In this document: positions 54,126 through 63,674 of the stretch, one piece after another
Position numbering within the stretch: position 1 is the stretch's first letter
Layout of the letters: every line of letters begins with the position of its first letter
Assembly (NCBI RefSeq): GCF_006440675.2
Contig: NZ_CP083951.1
Coordinates: forward strand, 6,295,501-6,359,500
DNA: 64,000 nucleotides
Source: Mesorhizobium sp. B2-8-5
GTDB taxonomy: Bacteria > Pseudomonadota > Alphaproteobacteria > Rhizobiales > Rhizobiaceae
Direction: 5' to 3'
Notes under the pieces: model-generated
What the model saw: only the letters and a program-made list of their open reading frames with translations
Databases searched by the model: none
Told to the model about the DNA's origin: nothing
Translations under genes and position numbers: made by a program

Positions 54126-55829
54126 ATGCGCGTTTCGATCCACCTCCTCGGCCGGTTCGCCGTCAGCGTCGATGACCGGGTGGTCCCGGCGGCCGAGTGG
54201 CGGCGCGACCGCGCCGCGGCTTTGGTCAAGCTGCTTGCCTTGCGGCCTGGACATCGCGCCCACCGCGAGCAGATCATGGAGACCTTCTGGCCAGACGCGG
54301 ACCCCGACGCCGCCGGCGCCAGCCTGCGCAAGGCGGTCCATTTCGCACGCCGCGCGCTGGGCAGCCGCGACCTGATCGACGTGAGCAACGATATCGTGGC
54401 GCTCGCCCCGGATGTCGAACTGGCGATCGACACGGAGAGCTTCGAGACCGCCGCGAAGGCCGCCCTGCGAGGCGACGACAGCAAGGCCTTCGCACACGCC
54501 GCCGACCTCTACGGAGGCAGGCTCCTGCCCGACGATCTGTTCGTCGAATGGCTGGACGCCCCGCGCGCGCAACTGCAGCAGCGCTATAGCGACCTCCTGC
54601 GCGCCGGCAATCTCTGGCAGCGACTGATCGCGCTCGACCCGGCCGACGAGCAGGCGCAATGCGCGCTGATGCAGGTAGCACTCGATGCGGGCAACCGCGT
54701 GGAAGCGATCCGCCAATTCAATCAGCTTCGCGACAATCTGCATGCCGAACTCGGCGTCGGGCCGAGCGCCGCCACCATCGCGCTCTACGAGAAGGCCCTG
54801 GCGCTGTCCGGCACGGAGACCGTCAGCCCGGTGGAGCAGATACGCACGTCGCTCGCCTGGGGGCTGGTGCATCTGCAAAGCGGCGAATTCGACAAGGCAA
54901 GCGAAATCGCCCGGCGCACGCGTGACCTTGCACTCGGCGCCGACCTGCCGCGCGAGGTCGGCGAGTCCAGCGCCTTGCTGGGCATCGCATCGATGATGCA
55001 AGCCCGGTGGCCGCAACTGTTCCGGTCCGAATTCATCGAATGGGTCCGCGCCAAACCCGCCTTCGTTCAGCATGTGTTCGACGGTCATCTGTGCCTTTCC
55101 GAATTCTGTCTGTGCAGCGCGAAGGGCCATGCCGAGGTCGCCGGACTTGCGCGGGAATTGCTAACCGTGGCCGAAGAGGCCGGATCGAGCGCGGGCCGCG
55201 GTCTCGCTTGCCTCCTGCTTGGAGAGGCCTCGCTTTTCTCGGGCGATCTCGACGGCGCCGAAGGCTTCCTTGCTGCGGCGGAACAATTGCTTCAGGAAGC
55301 GGATGCCGTGGCAGGCCGCGTGCTTGCAATCGAGCGGCTGGCCGAGATCGCGCTGGAACGCGGCCAAAGGTGGCGAGCCGGCCGTCTCATCCGCCGCGGC
55401 CTGGCGGATGCGGAACGATCCTGGCTTTCCCCACACCTGATCATGCGCATGCAGGCATTGGCCGTACGCGCCGCCTCCACGCCCAAGATGGTAGCCGAGG
55501 AAATCCTCGCCGGCGACCGGCTGCTGATCCCCGGCGCCTGCCAGCCCTGTTCGATGGCGCTGCGCACCGCGTCGGCGATAGCCCTTGCAGAAGCCGGCGA
55601 CCTGGAACAGGTCGATCGCCGCCTGAACGATGCCGAGCGCATCGCCGGCATGTGGCAAGGCGGCCCCTGGGCCGCGGCGCTCTGGGAGGCGCGCGGCGTG
55701 CAGCGGCGGGCGCAGAACAAGGAAATGCGCGCGCTGGCGGCCTTCGAGGAGGCGGCAGGCCGCTACGAGGAACTCGGGCGGCCACGCGACCAGGCCCGCT
55801 GCCTCGCACGAATGAACCCCGCCGGCTGA
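54126..55829 (+). CDS. SARP/BTAD-family transcriptional regulator
   Basis: A 567-aa protein. An OmpR-like winged helix (MRVSIHLLGRFAVSVDDRVV to about 95) is followed by a bacterial transcriptional activator domain to about 245 (DLYGGRLLPDDLFVEWLDAP, HAELGVGPSAATIALYEKAL) and a TPR-like C-terminal half. No NB-ARC ATPase motif is visible. The ATG at 54126 is chosen because the winged helix begins there; the upstream in-frame extension is not family-like. Divergent from the peroxiredoxin gene, which it might control. Confidence 0.82.
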   Translation: MRVSIHLLGRFAVSVDDRVVPAAEWRRDRAAALVKLLALRPGHRAHREQIMETFWPDADPDAAGASLRKAVHFARRALGSRDLIDVSNDIVALAPDVELAIDTESFETAAKAALRGDDSKAFAHAADLYGGRLLPDDLFVEWLDAPRAQLQQRYSDLLRAGNLWQRLIALDPADEQAQCALMQVALDAGNRVEAIRQFNQLRDNLHAELGVGPSAATIALYEKALALSGTETVSPVEQIRTSLAWGLVHLQSGEFDKASEIARRTRDLALGADLPREVGESSALLGIASMMQARWPQLFRSEFIEWVRAKPAFVQHVFDGHLCLSEFCLCSAKGHAEVAGLARELLTVAEEAGSSAGRGLACLLLGEASLFSGDLDGAEGFLAAAEQLLQEADAVAGRVLAIERLAEIALERGQRWRAGRLIRRGLADAERSWLSPHLIMRMQALAVRAASTPKMVAEEILAGDRLLIPGACQPCSMALRTASAIALAEAGDLEQVDRRLNDAERIAGMWQGGPWAAALWEARGVQRRAQNKEMRALAAFEEAAGRYEELGRPRDQARCLARMNPAG

Positions 55830-55984
55830 TTGCCCGATTTTGGCTCGCGCGTAGCTCAGGGCTCCGCATGAAAGGCGTCTTCCCCGGCAACGGCGACTTG
55901 CACAGAGCATTGTTTGGCGGAATTGTAGTAAACGCAGCCGGGGCAAACCGGCATGCCGGATCGGTATGGCTGCTGGAAATCGGG

Positions 55985-56467
55985 ATGCTGCGCGTCTGCC
56001 TGGCCCTTGTCGCCATCGCTGCCCTGACGAGACCGTCAGGGGCGGAGACACGCGCCTCCCATCTTTTCGATCGTCCCGAGCTGTCGGCGGCATATTCGGG
56101 CCAATCCGATCTCGTCACCGCGTACACGACCGGCATGGCGCGCTATCGGCTTCAATATTCGGGCCATACGGACCAGGCCGGTTTGGCCGCCCCGCTCGAG
56201 CCTCGGCTGCTGCGGCCTGAATTCCAACAACGGACATGGCGTTCCTCGGATGGCAGTCTGCTGCAGGGCTTTGCCGGCAAGGGTGGCTTCCGGCTGACCG
56301 CAGGCAACTGCGTGACCCGCATCTGCATGGCCAGCGAATGCAGCGAGGCCGGCTGGCCGCTTTATGCCTGCAGCGACGGGCACAAGCGCAAAATGTCGGT
56401 CAAAAGCTTCGTGACGGCAACATTCGACGGCATCTCCTACCGGCGGTTGAGCGCGCCGCAGGAGTGA
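55985..56467 (+). CDS. Small secreted protein with conserved-looking cysteines, function unknown
   Basis: A 160-aa protein from the ATG at 55985 (GGAAATCGGG upstream). The N-terminus MLRVCLALVAIAALTRPSGA is a Sec signal peptide with cleavage near AET. The mature part is basic and has four cysteines in one short span (GNCVTRICMASECSEAGWPL then ACSDG), suggesting two disulfides in the periplasm or outside the cell. No family recognised. Confidence 0.6.
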   Translation: MLRVCLALVAIAALTRPSGAETRASHLFDRPELSAAYSGQSDLVTAYTTGMARYRLQYSGHTDQAGLAAPLEPRLLRPEFQQRTWRSSDGSLLQGFAGKGGFRLTAGNCVTRICMASECSEAGWPLYACSDGHKRKMSVKSFVTATFDGISYRRLSAPQE

Positions 56468-56564
56468 AATCGGCGACCCGAACCGGGTAATGGAGCCGCT
56501 TGCGCCCATCTCGGCAGGCGTGGCATCGATTGCAGCGTTTTGAGCAAGTCCGAAGACAGAGACA

Positions 56565-57308
56565 GTGGCACGCCGACCCGACCGACGATCAGCAACCCCA
56601 AAGGTCAGCCTCGCCCGAGCGCTTTCCAAGCTTGGCTTCTGCTCGCGCACGCAGGCCGAGCGTTTCGTCGCCGAGGGGCGGGTACAGGTCGGCGGCAAGA
56701 CGGTGCGCGATGCCTTGCTGCGCATCGATCCCGACCGCGACCGCATCACCGTCGACGGCGAGCGCGTCGTTGCCGAGCGCAAGGTCTATCTGATGCTCAA
56801 CAAGCCGCGCGGGCTGGTCACGACCCGCGACGACCCCGAAGGCCGCGGCACCGTCTATGACTGCCTGGAAGGGCTCGACCTGCCCTTCGTGTCACCCGTT
56901 GGCCGCCTCGACAAGGCGAGCGAAGGGCTGCTTTTGATGAGCAACGACACGCGCTGGGCGAACGGTCTGCTCGACCCCGCCTCGCATGTCGCCAAGACCT
57001 ATCACGTGCAGATCGCGGCCGTGCCCGAGGAAGCGATGCTGGAGCGCTTTCGCCAAGGGGCGGTCGTCGACGGCGCGTTGCTCACCGCAAGCTCGATCAT
57101 GCTGTTGCGCAGCGGCGGGCGGACGGCGTGGCTGGAGATCGTGCTCGACGAGGGACGCAACCGGCAGATCCGCAGGCTGCTCGGCGCTTTCGACATCGAG
57201 GTGCTGCGGCTGATCAGGGTGGCGATCGGCGGATTGCAGCTCGGCGAGCTCGCCAAGGGCAAGGCGCGGCACCTCACGGCCGAAGAGTTGGCGATGCTTT
57301 CAGCGTAG
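56565..57308 (+). CDS. Pseudouridine synthase, RsuA/RluB/E/F family
   Basis: A 247-aa enzyme that makes pseudouridine in rRNA. An N-terminal S4 RNA-binding domain ([20 protein letters not shown]) is followed by the catalytic domain with Asp in [13 protein letters not shown] and a C-terminal [20 protein letters not shown]. The start is a GTG at 56565 without a strong ribosome-binding site. The exact rRNA position cannot be told. Confidence 0.88.
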   Translation: MARRPDRRSATPKVSLARALSKLGFCSRTQAERFVAEGRVQVGGKTVRDALLRIDPDRDRITVDGERVVAERKVYLMLNKPRGLVTTRDDPEGRGTVYDCLEGLDLPFVSPVGRLDKASEGLLLMSNDTRWANGLLDPASHVAKTYHVQIAAVPEEAMLERFRQGAVVDGALLTASSIMLLRSGGRTAWLEIVLDEGRNRQIRRLLGAFDIEVLRLIRVAIGGLQLGELAKGKARHLTAEELAMLSA

Positions 57309-57340
57309 GCCTCGACCCCAATGGCTGCGCCCGAACTTCG

Positions 57341-57517
57341 TCATCCACGGGTGAAGCGGACGCGTAGACCCGAGGATCCATTCCGTGACCTCGCCCGAAG
57401 GGCAAAAGCGGCGCAAGACAGAGGTCGTTTTGGACCGCCGCAACGCTTGTAGGTAACGGCATGGATTCCAGGGTCTGCGCCGCGTCGCTTCGCTCCTTGC
57501 TTCGCCCTGGAATGACG
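57341..57517. repeat. Dispersed palindromic intergenic element, copy 2
   Basis: Starts GTCATCCACGGGTGAAGCGG and shares GTAGACCCGAGGATCCATTC with the element at 22121-22295. The right arm, read inverted, has GCGAAGCAAGGAGCGAAGCG, which occurs in the left arm of copy 1. It fills most of the gap between convergent genes and may act as a terminator. Confidence 0.6.
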
Positions 57518-57572
57518 AAGCCGAGGGGTTTCGACCAGTCGCAAGAGGCACCTGGGCTGCTGCCCAACCGGA

Positions 57573-58154
57573 CTACTTCTGGTTCCACCTCCGGATGACG
57601 GGCTCTTTCAGGTCGTGCTCGTAGCCCAGGATGCTGAGGCTGGCGGTATCGAGCACGAAGTGCTCGCCGCCTGCCGGCGGCAGGCCGACCCAGCGCGCCG
57701 CGAACACACGCAGGAAATGCGAGCTGGAGAAGATGAGCACATTACCGGCAACTGCGCGCATCCCGGCGATGATGGTATCGGCGCGGGCGCCGACATCGGC
57801 CGCCGTCTCGCCGCCCGGGCAGCCGTCGCGAAACAACTGCCAGCCGGGCCGCTTGGACAATATCTCCTTGGTAGTCACGCCTTCATAGGCGCCGTAATCC
57901 CATTCCTGCAGGTCCGGCTTCTTGACCGCGCGCTCGCCGAAGCCAGCGAGGCGGCAGGTGTCGAAAGCGCGCTGCGACGGGCTCGACCAGACGGCCTGGA
58001 AAGTCAGGCCCTTGAGCCGGTCGGCGACGCCGCGCGCGGCCTCCTCGCCTTTCGCGGTCAGGGGGATGTCGGTGCGGCCGGTATGCCTGCCCGAGAGACT
58101 CCACTCGGTCTCGCCATGACGGACAAGATAGATCTCGGGATACGCACTGCTCAT
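57573..58154 (-). CDS. Histidine phosphatase family protein (phosphoglycerate mutase-like)
   Basis: A 193-aa phosphatase. LVRHGETEWS carries the catalytic His, and the second His lies in IFSSSHFLRVFAARWVGLPP. WDYGAYEG matches the acid/base region. It is a broad-specificity phosphatase of the cofactor-dependent mutase superfamily. Substrate unknown. Confidence 0.88.
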   Translation of the reverse strand: MSSAYPEIYLVRHGETEWSLSGRHTGRTDIPLTAKGEEAARGVADRLKGLTFQAVWSSPSQRAFDTCRLAGFGERAVKKPDLQEWDYGAYEGVTTKEILSKRPGWQLFRDGCPGGETAADVGARADTIIAGMRAVAGNVLIFSSSHFLRVFAARWVGLPPAGGEHFVLDTASLSILGYEHDLKEPVIRRWNQK

Positions 58155-58219
58155 CGACCGCCCTCTCGGCTGAATGTTTCGCCGGGAATCCGGCTCGCGC
58201 AGCCTATGCGGCGGCCGAC

Positions 58220-58256
58220 AAAAAGAACAGGCCGCGGCGATTGCCGCGACCTGTTC
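58220..58256 (-). terminator. Rho-independent terminator of dctA
   Basis: On the minus strand GAACAGGTCGCGGC pairs with GCCGCGGCCTGTTC around a 4-nt loop (one G-T pair), followed by TTTTT. It lies 24 nt after the dctA stop. Confidence 0.8.
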
Positions 58257-58279
58257 GGCATCGGGAGGATGCTGGTTGG

Positions 58280-59614
58280 CTAGGCAGGCTGCAGGCCGCC
58301 CGACAACGCGAGGTCGGCTTCTTCCGACAACTGGCCGGCCATGGCGGCGGCGAACCTGGTCTGGTCGAGCTCACCTTCCCAGCGCGCCACGACGATGGTC
58401 GCGACCGCGTTGCCGACGAAGTTGGTGAGCGCGCGGCATTCCGACATGAAGCGGTCGACGCCGAGGATCAGCGCCATGCCGGCGACCGGCACGGAGGGCA
58501 CTACCGAGAGCGTCGCGGCCAGTGTGATGAAGCCGGCGCCGGTGATGCCGGCGGCACCCTTCGAGCTCAGCATGGCGACGAGCAAGAGCAGGATCTGGTC
58601 GCCGAAGGTGAGCGGCGTGTCGGTCGCCTGGGCGATGAAAAGTGCTGCCAGCGTCATGTAGATGTTGGTGCCGTCGAGGTTGAAGGAATAGCCGGTCGGG
58701 ATGACCAGGCCGACCACCGAGCGGTTGCAGCCGGCGCGCTCCATCTTGGCCATCAGACCGGGAAGTGCTGCTTCCGACGACGATGTGCCGAGCACCAGGA
58801 GCAATTCTTCCTTGATGTATCGGATCAGCGCCAGGATGGAGAAGCCGTTGTACCATGCCACAGTGCCGAGCACGACGAGCACGAAGAGCAGCGATGTCAG
58901 ATAGAAGGTGCCGATCAGCATGGCGAGGTTGGCGATCGCGCCGATGCCGTATTTGCCGACGGTGAAGGCCATGGCGCCGAAGGCGCCGATGGGCGCCGCC
59001 TTCATCAGGATGGCGACGAGGCGGAAGACCGGCGAGGTCAGCGCCTGCAGGAAATCGACCACGGGGCGGCCGCGCTCGCCGACCAGCGCCAGCGCTATGC
59101 CGAACAGCACCGAGAAGAACAGGACCTGCAGGATGTCGCCCTGCGCGAAGGCGCCGGTGATGGTGTCGGGGATGATGTTCATCAGGAAGCCGACGATGGA
59201 AGAGTCATGCGCCTTCTCGGTGAAGGTCGCCACCTTCGAAGGGTCGAGGGTCGCGGGATTGATGTGCATGCCGGCGCCGGGCTGGATGACGTTCGACACG
59301 ACCAGGCCGACGACGAGCGCCAATGTCGAGAAGACGAGGAAATAGATCATCGCCTTGCCGGCGACGCGGCCGACCTTGTGCAGGTCGGAGACACCGGCAA
59401 TGCCGGTCGCCACGGTGAGGAAGATCACCGGCGCGATCACCATCTTGACCAGCTTGATGAAGGCGTCGCCAAGCGGTTTCAGCGATGCGCCCAGGTCGGG
59501 GTAGAAATGGCCAAGCAGGATACCGGCGGCAATCGCCACCAGGACCTGCACATAGAGATGCCGGTAAAAGGGAACCTTGCCGCGCGGTTCGGCGGCAGCG
59601 ATTGCTGTCTGCAT
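58280..59614 (-). CDS. dctA: C4-dicarboxylate transport protein DctA
   Basis: A 444-aa symporter for succinate, malate and fumarate, essential in symbiotic rhizobia. Family motifs: [14 protein letters not shown] (re-entrant loop), [20 protein letters not shown], and [20 protein letters not shown]. The ATG at 59614 follows GGAGG. It is divergent from dctBD and preceded by a near-perfect sigma-54 promoter, so expression should depend on DctD. Confidence 0.95.
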   Translation of the reverse strand: MQTAIAAAEPRGKVPFYRHLYVQVLVAIAAGILLGHFYPDLGASLKPLGDAFIKLVKMVIAPVIFLTVATGIAGVSDLHKVGRVAGKAMIYFLVFSTLALVVGLVVSNVIQPGAGMHINPATLDPSKVATFTEKAHDSSIVGFLMNIIPDTITGAFAQGDILQVLFFSVLFGIALALVGERGRPVVDFLQALTSPVFRLVAILMKAAPIGAFGAMAFTVGKYGIGAIANLAMLIGTFYLTSLLFVLVVLGTVAWYNGFSILALIRYIKEELLLVLGTSSSEAALPGLMAKMERAGCNRSVVGLVIPTGYSFNLDGTNIYMTLAALFIAQATDTPLTFGDQILLLLVAMLSSKGAAGITGAGFITLAATLSVVPSVPVAGMALILGVDRFMSECRALTNFVGNAVATIVVARWEGELDQTRFAAAMAGQLSEEADLALSGGLQPA

Positions 59615-59700
59615 GATGTCCTCCGTTCGGCCCCCGATCGAGACGTTCGACCTCCCAGGGGGCTGTTGACCTCCACAGCCTCGCGGCTGCTGCGGATGCA

Positions 59701-59718
59701 TTTGCAACCCGCGTGCCA
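59701..59718 (-). promoter_or_regulatory. Sigma-54 promoter of dctA
   Basis: On the minus strand, TGGCACGCGGGTTGCAA (59718 to 59702) matches the -24/-12 consensus TGGCAC-N5-TTGC exactly. It lies about 87 nt before the dctA start. Confidence 0.88.
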
Positions 59719-59794
59719 GATGATGTCCGGAATCTCGCTCTGTTGATTTTGTTGGATTTTTCGATCCGGCGACAAGCGTGTTGGAGAACACTAG

Positions 59795-59843
59795 TGCGGC
59801 TATCCGCATAGGTTGAATTGCGCTTTGTGCGAAATCATGCACA
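59795..59843. promoter_or_regulatory. Candidate tandem DctD-binding sites upstream of dctA
   Basis: TGCGG-CTAT-CCGCA (59795-59808) and TGTGC-GAAATCAT-GCACA (59826-59843) are two symmetric sites with centres 33 bp apart, about three helical turns. They lie 85-125 bp upstream of the sigma-54 promoter, a normal distance for enhancer sites. Confidence 0.5.
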
Positions 59844-59851
59844 GATGCGGC

Positions 59852-61717
59852 ATGCTGCAACGCCCGGCCGCTGCCCTCGCCTCAACGCCCGAACTGCTTG
59901 CCGGGCGGGCACGGCGCACCTGGCTGCTGTTTACGGCGGTGGCGCTGCTGATCGTGCTCGCGGCGCTCTACGGCGCCGGGCTTTATGGTCGCTCGGCCGA
60001 GATCGAGGCTCTGACCGCGCAAGGGCGCACGGACGCCAACCTCAAAGTCGCGCTGCTGCGCGCGGTGCTGGAAAATCCGCGCGCGCTGCCGCTGCTCCTG
60101 TCGGAAGACCAGCAGGTGCATGATGCGCTGGCCGAGCGCAACCCCGCATCGATCGACGTGCTCAACCGCAAGCTCGAAGGGCTGGTCTCGGGCACCAAGG
60201 CCTCGGTGCTCTATGTCACCGGCACGGACGGCCTGGCGATCGCCTCCAGCAATTGGCGCGAGCCGGTGAGCTTCGTCGGAAACGACTATGGTTTTCGCGC
60301 CTATTTCTCGGGCGCGATGGAAACCGGCACGGCCGAATATTTCGCGCTCGGCAATGTCAGCAAACGTCCGGGCCTCTACATCTCGCGCCGCGTCGACGGC
60401 GCTGCGGGGCCGCTCGGCGTCGTCGTGGTCAAGATGGAGTTCGACCAGCTCGAGTCCGACTGGCGCGAGGCGAACCGCCCGGCCTATGTCAGCGATGCGC
60501 ATGGCGTGGTGCTGATCACGAGCGTGCCCTCCTGGCGTTTCATGACGACGGCGCCGCTGGCCGCTCCGGTTACGGCCGACATCCGCGCCAGCCAGCAATT
60601 CGGCGATGCGCCGCTGGTGCCCTTGCCGATCACGAAACCGCAACCGCTCAGCCCCGATGTCGCGCTCGTCCAGGCCATCACGCCCGGCGGCAGCGATGCG
60701 GAATATCTGCGGCTTTCCACCGCCGTGCCGTCGACACCCTGGCGCCTCGACTATCTCCTTCCTGCCGAAGCAGCGGTCGCGGCGGCGCAGCGCGAGATGC
60801 GGCTCCTGGCGCTCGGTGTCCTCGTGCCGCTCATTGCCTTTGCCGCCTATCTGTTGTGGCGCCGGCAATCCGGCCAGATGCGGATTGCCGCCGAACAGGC
60901 CGCGCGCGCCGAGCTCGAGCGCCGGGTCGTCGAGCGCACGCAGGATCTGAGTCTGGCGCGCGACCGGCTGCAAGCCGAGATCGCGGACCATCGCAGCACA
61001 GAAGCCAGGCTGCAGGTGATGCAGCAGGAACTGGTGCAGGCCAACCGGCTTGCCACGCTTGGCCAGGTCGCCGCCGGGGTCGCGCATGAGATCAACCAGC
61101 CGGTGGCGACGATCCGCGCCTATGCCGACAATGCGCGCGTCTTCCTCGAACGCAAGCAGAGCACCTCAGCCGAGGAGAACCTTGGTGCCATCGCCGCGCT
61201 GACCGAGCGGATCGGTTCCATCACCGAAGAGCTGAAAGCTTTCGCCCGCAAGGGCCGCACCGCCGCCGAGCCGGTGGAACTGCGCGGCGTGATCGAAGGC
61301 GCCGTCGTGCTGCTCAGGAGCCGCTTCGCCGGCCGGCTGGATGCGCTGGCGATCACGCTGCCGCCGCCGGCGCTGAAGGTTATGGGCAACCGGCTGCGGC
61401 TGGAGCAGGTGCTGATCAACCTTTTCCAGAACGCGCTGGAGGCACTCGATGGCCGCGACGACGCGAAAGTCGAGGTTTCGGCGGCCGAGATCGGCGATGA
61501 CGTCGCGCTCATGGTCTCGGACAACGGCCCGGGCATTCCGCCCGCGATCCTGAAGTCGCTGTTCACGCCCTTCAACACCTCCAAGGAAAAAGGCCTGGGG
61601 CTCGGGCTCGTCATTTCCAAGGACATCGTCACCGACTATGGCGGGCGCATCGAGGTCTCGAGCAGCGGCCAGGGAACACGCTTCACCATCCATCTGTCGA
61701 AAGCCGGCGCTGCATGA
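59852..61717 (+). CDS. dctB: C4-dicarboxylate sensor histidine kinase DctB
   Basis: A 621-aa kinase. TM1 ([20 protein letters not shown]), a periplasmic double-PAS sensor ([40 protein letters not shown]), TM2 ([19 protein letters not shown]), coiled coil, H-box [16 protein letters not shown] and ATPase boxes ([27 protein letters not shown]). The start is uncertain: ATG 59852 or 59837 or an upstream TTG, none with a good ribosome-binding site. I prefer 59852 because it leaves the enhancer sites upstream. Confidence 0.92.
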   Translation: MLQRPAAALASTPELLAGRARRTWLLFTAVALLIVLAALYGAGLYGRSAEIEALTAQGRTDANLKVALLRAVLENPRALPLLLSEDQQVHDALAERNPASIDVLNRKLEGLVSGTKASVLYVTGTDGLAIASSNWREPVSFVGNDYGFRAYFSGAMETGTAEYFALGNVSKRPGLYISRRVDGAAGPLGVVVVKMEFDQLESDWREANRPAYVSDAHGVVLITSVPSWRFMTTAPLAAPVTADIRASQQFGDAPLVPLPITKPQPLSPDVALVQAITPGGSDAEYLRLSTAVPSTPWRLDYLLPAEAAVAAAQREMRLLALGVLVPLIAFAAYLLWRRQSGQMRIAAEQAARAELERRVVERTQDLSLARDRLQAEIADHRSTEARLQVMQQELVQANRLATLGQVAAGVAHEINQPVATIRAYADNARVFLERKQSTSAEENLGAIAALTERIGSITEELKAFARKGRTAAEPVELRGVIEGAVVLLRSRFAGRLDALAITLPPPALKVMGNRLRLEQVLINLFQNALEALDGRDDAKVEVSAAEIGDDVALMVSDNGPGIPPAILKSLFTPFNTSKEKGLGLGLVISKDIVTDYGGRIEVSSSGQGTRFTIHLSKAGAA

Positions 61718-63060
61718 CGAAGCACGATCCAGCCCCGGTGATCCTGATCGATGACGACAGCGATCTGCTCAAGGCGACAAGACAGACGCTGGAGCTTGCC
61801 GGCTTTGCGGTGTCGGCCCATTCGGTGGCAAGCGAAGCGCTGGCGACGCTCGACAGGAATTTCGCCGGCGTGGTGGTGTCGGATATCCGCATGCCGGAGA
61901 TCGACGGGCTGCAGCTTTTCGATCGCGTGCTGCTACTCGACCCCGATATCCCCGTCATCCTGGTCACCGGCCATGGCGATATCGCGATGGCCGTGAAGGC
62001 GATCAAGGACGGCGCCTACGACTTCATCACTAAGCCTTTCGCCGCCGACAGGCTGGCGCAGAGCGTTGCCCGGGCCGCTGAAAAACGCCGCCTGGTGATG
62101 GAAAACCGCGCCTTGCGCCAGGCGGCCGAGCAGGCGCAGGAAGGATTGCCGCTGATCGGCCAGACGCCGGCCATGGAGCGGCTGCGCCGGACATTGCGGC
62201 AGATCGCCGACACCGATGTCGACGTTCTGGTGACCGGCGAGACCGGTTCGGGCAAGGAGGTGGTGGCGAGCCTGCTGCATCGCTGGAGCCGCCGCGCCAA
62301 GGGCAATTTCGTCGCGTTGAACTGCGGCACGCTGCCGGAGACGGTCATCGAAAGCGAGTTGTTCGGACACGAGGCCGGCGCCTTCACCGGCGCGCAGAAG
62401 AAGCGCGTTGGCCGCATCGAGCATTCGAGCGGCGGCACGCTGTTCCTCGACGAGATCGAGAGCATGCCGGCCTCGACGCAGGTGCAGATGCTGCGCGTCT
62501 TGGAAATGCGCGAGGTGACGCCGCTCGGTACCAATGAGGTGCGCCCGGTCGACCTGCGCGTCGTTGCCGCCGCCAAGGTCGATCTCGGCGACGCCGGCCA
62601 GCGCGGCAATTTCCGCGAGGATCTCTACTACCGGCTCAATGTGGTGACGCTTTCGATCCCGCCGCTGCGCGAAAGGCGGGACGACGTGCCGCTGTTGTTC
62701 GGCTACTTCGCCGATCGCGCCGCCGCCCGTTTCCGGCGCGCCGTGCCGGCGATCTCCGCCGCGGTTCAGCGCCATCTCGGCGAACATGACTGGCCCGGCA
62801 ATGTGCGCGAACTCGCCCACTTCGCCGAACGCTTCGTGCTCGGGCTGGACGACGTTGCCGCAGCGTCTTCCCCGGCGGCAACGGAGATCGGCACCTTGCC
62901 GGAACGGCTCGATCGTTACGAAGCCGAAATTATCCGCGAGACACTTGGTCGCAATGACGGCGACGTCCGCCGCACCATCGAGGCGCTCGGCATTCCGCGC
63001 AAGACCTTCTACGACAAGCTGCAGCGGCACGGCATCGTGCGCAGCGATTTTTCCAGGTAG
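61714..63060 (+). CDS. dctD: C4-dicarboxylate response regulator DctD, sigma-54 activator
   Basis: A 448-aa NtrC-family activator. Receiver domain with Asp57 ([13 protein letters not shown]), AAA+ domain with Walker A GETGSGKE (175-182) and the sigma-54 loop GAFTGA (222-227), and a Fis-type helix-turn-helix ([20 protein letters not shown]) at the end. The start overlaps the dctB stop (ATGA). It should activate dctA from the sites upstream. Confidence 0.95.
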   Translation: MTKHDPAPVILIDDDSDLLKATRQTLELAGFAVSAHSVASEALATLDRNFAGVVVSDIRMPEIDGLQLFDRVLLLDPDIPVILVTGHGDIAMAVKAIKDGAYDFITKPFAADRLAQSVARAAEKRRLVMENRALRQAAEQAQEGLPLIGQTPAMERLRRTLRQIADTDVDVLVTGETGSGKEVVASLLHRWSRRAKGNFVALNCGTLPETVIESELFGHEAGAFTGAQKKRVGRIEHSSGGTLFLDEIESMPASTQVQMLRVLEMREVTPLGTNEVRPVDLRVVAAAKVDLGDAGQRGNFREDLYYRLNVVTLSIPPLRERRDDVPLLFGYFADRAAARFRRAVPAISAAVQRHLGEHDWPGNVRELAHFAERFVLGLDDVAAASSPAATEIGTLPERLDRYEAEIIRETLGRNDGDVRRTIEALGIPRKTFYDKLQRHGIVRSDFSR

Positions 63061-63066
63061 ATCAAT

Positions 63067-63174
63067 TAATGCATGTCGCGCAAAAGTGTGCAGCGGTTTT
63101 GCGATAACGACATGCATGAAAACAAAGCCTTAAAAGCGCGTCGCCTGAATCCGCTTCAGCGCGACGCGCTTTAG
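63067..63174 (-). repeat. Mosaic intergenic repeat, copy 2 (inverted)
   Basis: The reverse complement of 49680-49785 with only a few differences over about 105 bp, seen by eye. It has the same two-palindrome structure and starts 7 nt after the dctD stop, so it may serve as terminator. Confidence 0.75.
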
Positions 63175-63322
63175 GTGGAACCGCAACGCCGCTACCTCGT
63201 TGAAACCGACCGGGAAACCGTGGCGCTCGGGCATCAGCGGGGCGGCGACGCATCGCCGTGCCGGCTTTGCCGGGTTGCACTCGGCAGGCGTTGATGGTTT
63301 GTTGCCGCTCAGCGGAGAACGA

Positions 63323-63670
63323 ATGATGCGCGAATCCCTCGGTCAAGACGAATATGGCTCGACCAGCCCCTTCGACCCTGACGACCTGCCCAATCTCAAT
63401 GCGATGGGGCCGGCGATGGGTGGCGGCAATGATTTCGAGAAATACGCGGTCGCCGTCATAATCGTCTTCGGCGCGCTGATCATCGGCGGCCTGATGGCCG
63501 CCTCCATGTCCTTCGGCCACCGCAACGGCTTCCTGTTCGCGCTTGGCGGCGCCACGGCGGCCTGGATCTCGGGCAATGCGCTGCTGCTCGACCGGCCGCG
63601 CATCTATGCCCTCTTCGTCGCTATCGCCGCCGTGATGCTGATCGCCTCGACCATCACGCTGGTCACCTGA
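63323..63670 (+). CDS. Small membrane protein, function unknown
   Basis: A 115-aa protein after GGAG. It has an acidic N-terminus (SPFDPDDLPNLNAMGPAMGG) and three likely membrane helices (VAVIIVFGALIIGGLMAASM, FALGGATAAWISGNALLL, ALFVAIAAVMLIASTITLV). No family was recognised. It converges on the gamma-glutamyltransferase gene. Confidence 0.6.
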   Translation: MMRESLGQDEYGSTSPFDPDDLPNLNAMGPAMGGGNDFEKYAVAVIIVFGALIIGGLMAASMSFGHRNGFLFALGGATAAWISGNALLLDRPRIYALFVAIAAVMLIASTITLVT

Positions 63671-63674
63671 TCAA

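Noticed and set aside
54045..55130. Minus-strand frame of 361 codons opposite the SARP regulator
   Set aside because: Antisense to a well-supported gene; no motif or ribosome-binding site.
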